Below are positions 5,550 to 6,969 of a stretch of 6,969 nt of DNA, piece after piece (position 1 is the stretch's first letter; each line of letters starts with the position of its first letter). Origin of the DNA: Clostridiales bacterium (GTDB taxonomy: Bacteria; Bacillota; Clostridia; Saccharofermentanales; UBA5734); NCBI GenBank assembly GCA_007135995.1, contig SLHU01000288.1:1-6969 (forward strand), given 5' to 3'. The position numbers and the translations under genes are program-made. A model generated the notes under the pieces. It saw only the letters and a list, made by a program, of their open reading frames with translations, did not search any database and was not told the origin of the DNA.

Positions 5550-6914
5550 ATGAACAACAGATACGTATCACTTACTGATTCTGAAAAGCAGCAGATGATG
5601 CAGACAATTGGCGTGACATCTGCTGACCAGCTATTTGATGATATACCTGCCGAACTGAGATTGAACAGGTCGCTTGACCTGCCGCCGCCATTGTCTGAGT
5701 TCGATTTAGTGAGCCGGCTCAAAGCACTGGCAGCGCTGAATCGTTCCTGCGAAAACGCTGTTTGTTTCCTGGGTGCAGGCATGTATGATCACTTTATTCC
5801 GGCGGTTGTTGATCATATGATCTCCAGGCAGGAATTTTATACAGCCTATACACCTTATCAGCCGGAAATCAGCCAGGGTTTGCTGCAGGCGATTTTTGAG
5901 TATCAGACAATGATGTGTGACCTGACCGGCATGGACGTGAGCAACGCTTCTTTGTATGATGGTGCCACAGCAGCTGCTGAAGCTGTGCTGATGGCCTGCC
6001 AGGCGACACGCAGACATAAGATTTTGCTTCCGGACAGTGTGCATCCGCATACCAGACAGGTGCTTAAGACTTATGAGCGGCTCGGCAAATTCAGTCTGGC
6101 AGAATTTTCTGAATCAGCGGAAGCTTTGGGAGAAAATCGTCAGAATGATGAGAACAGCTGGCAAAGCAACCTTGACCAGGATACAGCGGCCGTCGTGATT
6201 CAGAGTCCTGATTTTTTTGGCGTGATAAAAGATATCGCCACCGCAGCAGATGCCGCACATGCGAAAGGTGCTTACCTGATTGTTATCGCTGATCCGCTGT
6301 CACTTGCTTTGCTCGAAGCGCCCGGCAGCAAGGGGGCTGATCTAGTTGTGGGTGACGGGCAGGTTTTGGGCAATCCGATGAATTATGGCGGCCCTTCGCT
6401 TGGCTTTATTGCCGCAAAAAAGAAAGATCTGCGCCGGTTGCCGGGACGCATTGTAGGCCAGACGACAGATAAGAACAGCCAGCGTGGATTTGTCCTTACC
6501 ATACAGACACGTGAACAGCATATACGCCGGGAGAAAGCGACTTCAAACATCTGTTCCAATCAGGCTTTGAATGCGCTGACGGCGGCCGTCTATTTGTCAG
6601 CAATGGGACCCGCCGGTTTAAAACAGACAGCCACTTTATGCCTGCATAAAGCTCAGTATGCATTTGACACGTTAACAGGCTCAGGTGAATTTGAGCCGAT
6701 TTTCAAAGACAAACCCTTTTTCAGGGAATTCGCCCTGACCAGCAAGCAGCCTGTTGCGGCGATAAATCGTAAACTGCTGAAGGCCGGTGTGATCGGCGGT
6801 CTTGAGCTGTCGGCCTATTACCCGCACTTGGGATCTGGCTGGCTGGTGGCTGTGACAGAAAAAAGAACCCGGCAGGAAATAGATCAGATGGCAATGCTGG
6901 CATGCGCGCGTTAA
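5550..6914 (+). CDS. gcvPA: Glycine dehydrogenase (decarboxylating) subunit 1
   Basis: GcvPA is the N-terminal half of the split PLP-dependent P-protein. With GcvPB it decarboxylates glycine and loads the aminomethyl group onto lipoyl-GcvH. The 454-aa length fits the family (about 440-450 aa). Landmarks are [12 protein letters not shown] near the N-terminus, [18 protein letters not shown] (73-90), [15 protein letters not shown] (95-110), [11 protein letters not shown] (135-145), the block [19 protein letters not shown], then [34 protein letters not shown], and a C-terminal domain with [10 protein letters not shown]. The PLP-binding lysine resides in GcvPB, so its absence here is normal. A spacer segment around residues 180-210, rich in S, E, N and Q, is less conserved. 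GAGGA lies 10 nt before the ATG, within gcvH, which favours translational coupling. The partner gcvPB is not complete in this window. Confidence 0.96.
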   Translation: [454 protein letters not shown]

Positions 6915-6943
6915 CCCGATTTCGTTTCGCATATAAAAGGTAA

Positions 6944-6969
6944 TTGTCCGACACGGTCATAGATCAAGA
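6944..6969 (+). CDS. gcvPB: Possible first codons of gcvPB (runs off the window)
   Basis: After the gcvPA stop, AAAAGG (6935-6940) is followed 3 nt later by TTG at 6944, giving L/M-S-D-T-V-I-D-Q and open to the window end. An in-frame TAA at 6941-6943 rules out any earlier start in this frame. GcvPB is the expected next gene after gcvPA, and many copies begin with a short polar N-terminus. The spacing is short and only eight complete codons are visible, so this is a guess from context; the true start may lie beyond 6969. Confidence 0.2.

Overview
The window looks like chromosomal DNA of a Bacillota (Firmicutes) bacterium of moderate GC, possibly an anaerobic Clostridia-type lineage. The grounds are strong GGAGG-type ribosome binding sites with spacings of 5-10 nt, a probable TTG start, a tandem glycine riboswitch controlling glycine-cleavage genes, a split glycine decarboxylase (separate GcvPA), and T-tract intrinsic termination. 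The genus cannot be fixed from the sequence. All convincing genes lie on the + strand in two transcription units.

Region 1 (about 82-3285) is a tight three-gene cassette. It encodes a 492-aa internally duplicated polytopic membrane protein of the DUF1538 family, a 228-aa protein made of two fused PII-like (GlnB-type) domains, and a 340-aa two-transmembrane potassium-channel subunit with a cytosolic RCK (TrkA-N plus TrkA-C) module. The first stop abuts the second start and the third gene begins 15 nt after the second stop, so co-translation is likely. A membrane transporter candidate, a PII-type nucleotide sensor and an RCK nucleotide-gated channel in one operon suggest coupled control of membrane transport by energy or nitrogen state. 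This is the least characterised part of the window and the best candidate for a new system.

Region 2 (3286-3768) is a 483-nt regulatory stretch. It holds a probable extended -10 promoter, a tandem glycine riboswitch with a leader-linker kink-turn, an intrinsic terminator directly after the second aptamer, and a 114-nt post-terminator leader ending in the gcvT ribosome binding site.

Region 3 (3769-6969) is a glycine cleavage operon: gcvT (T-protein), an unusual T-poor 203-nt gap, gcvH (lipoyl carrier) and gcvPA (decarboxylase subunit 1). The gcvPB partner is expected just past the right edge; its first codons may lie at the window end. The riboswitch would let excess glycine turn on its own breakdown to CO2, ammonia and methylene-tetrahydrofolate. 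No mobile elements, tRNA or rRNA genes or CRISPR arrays were seen.
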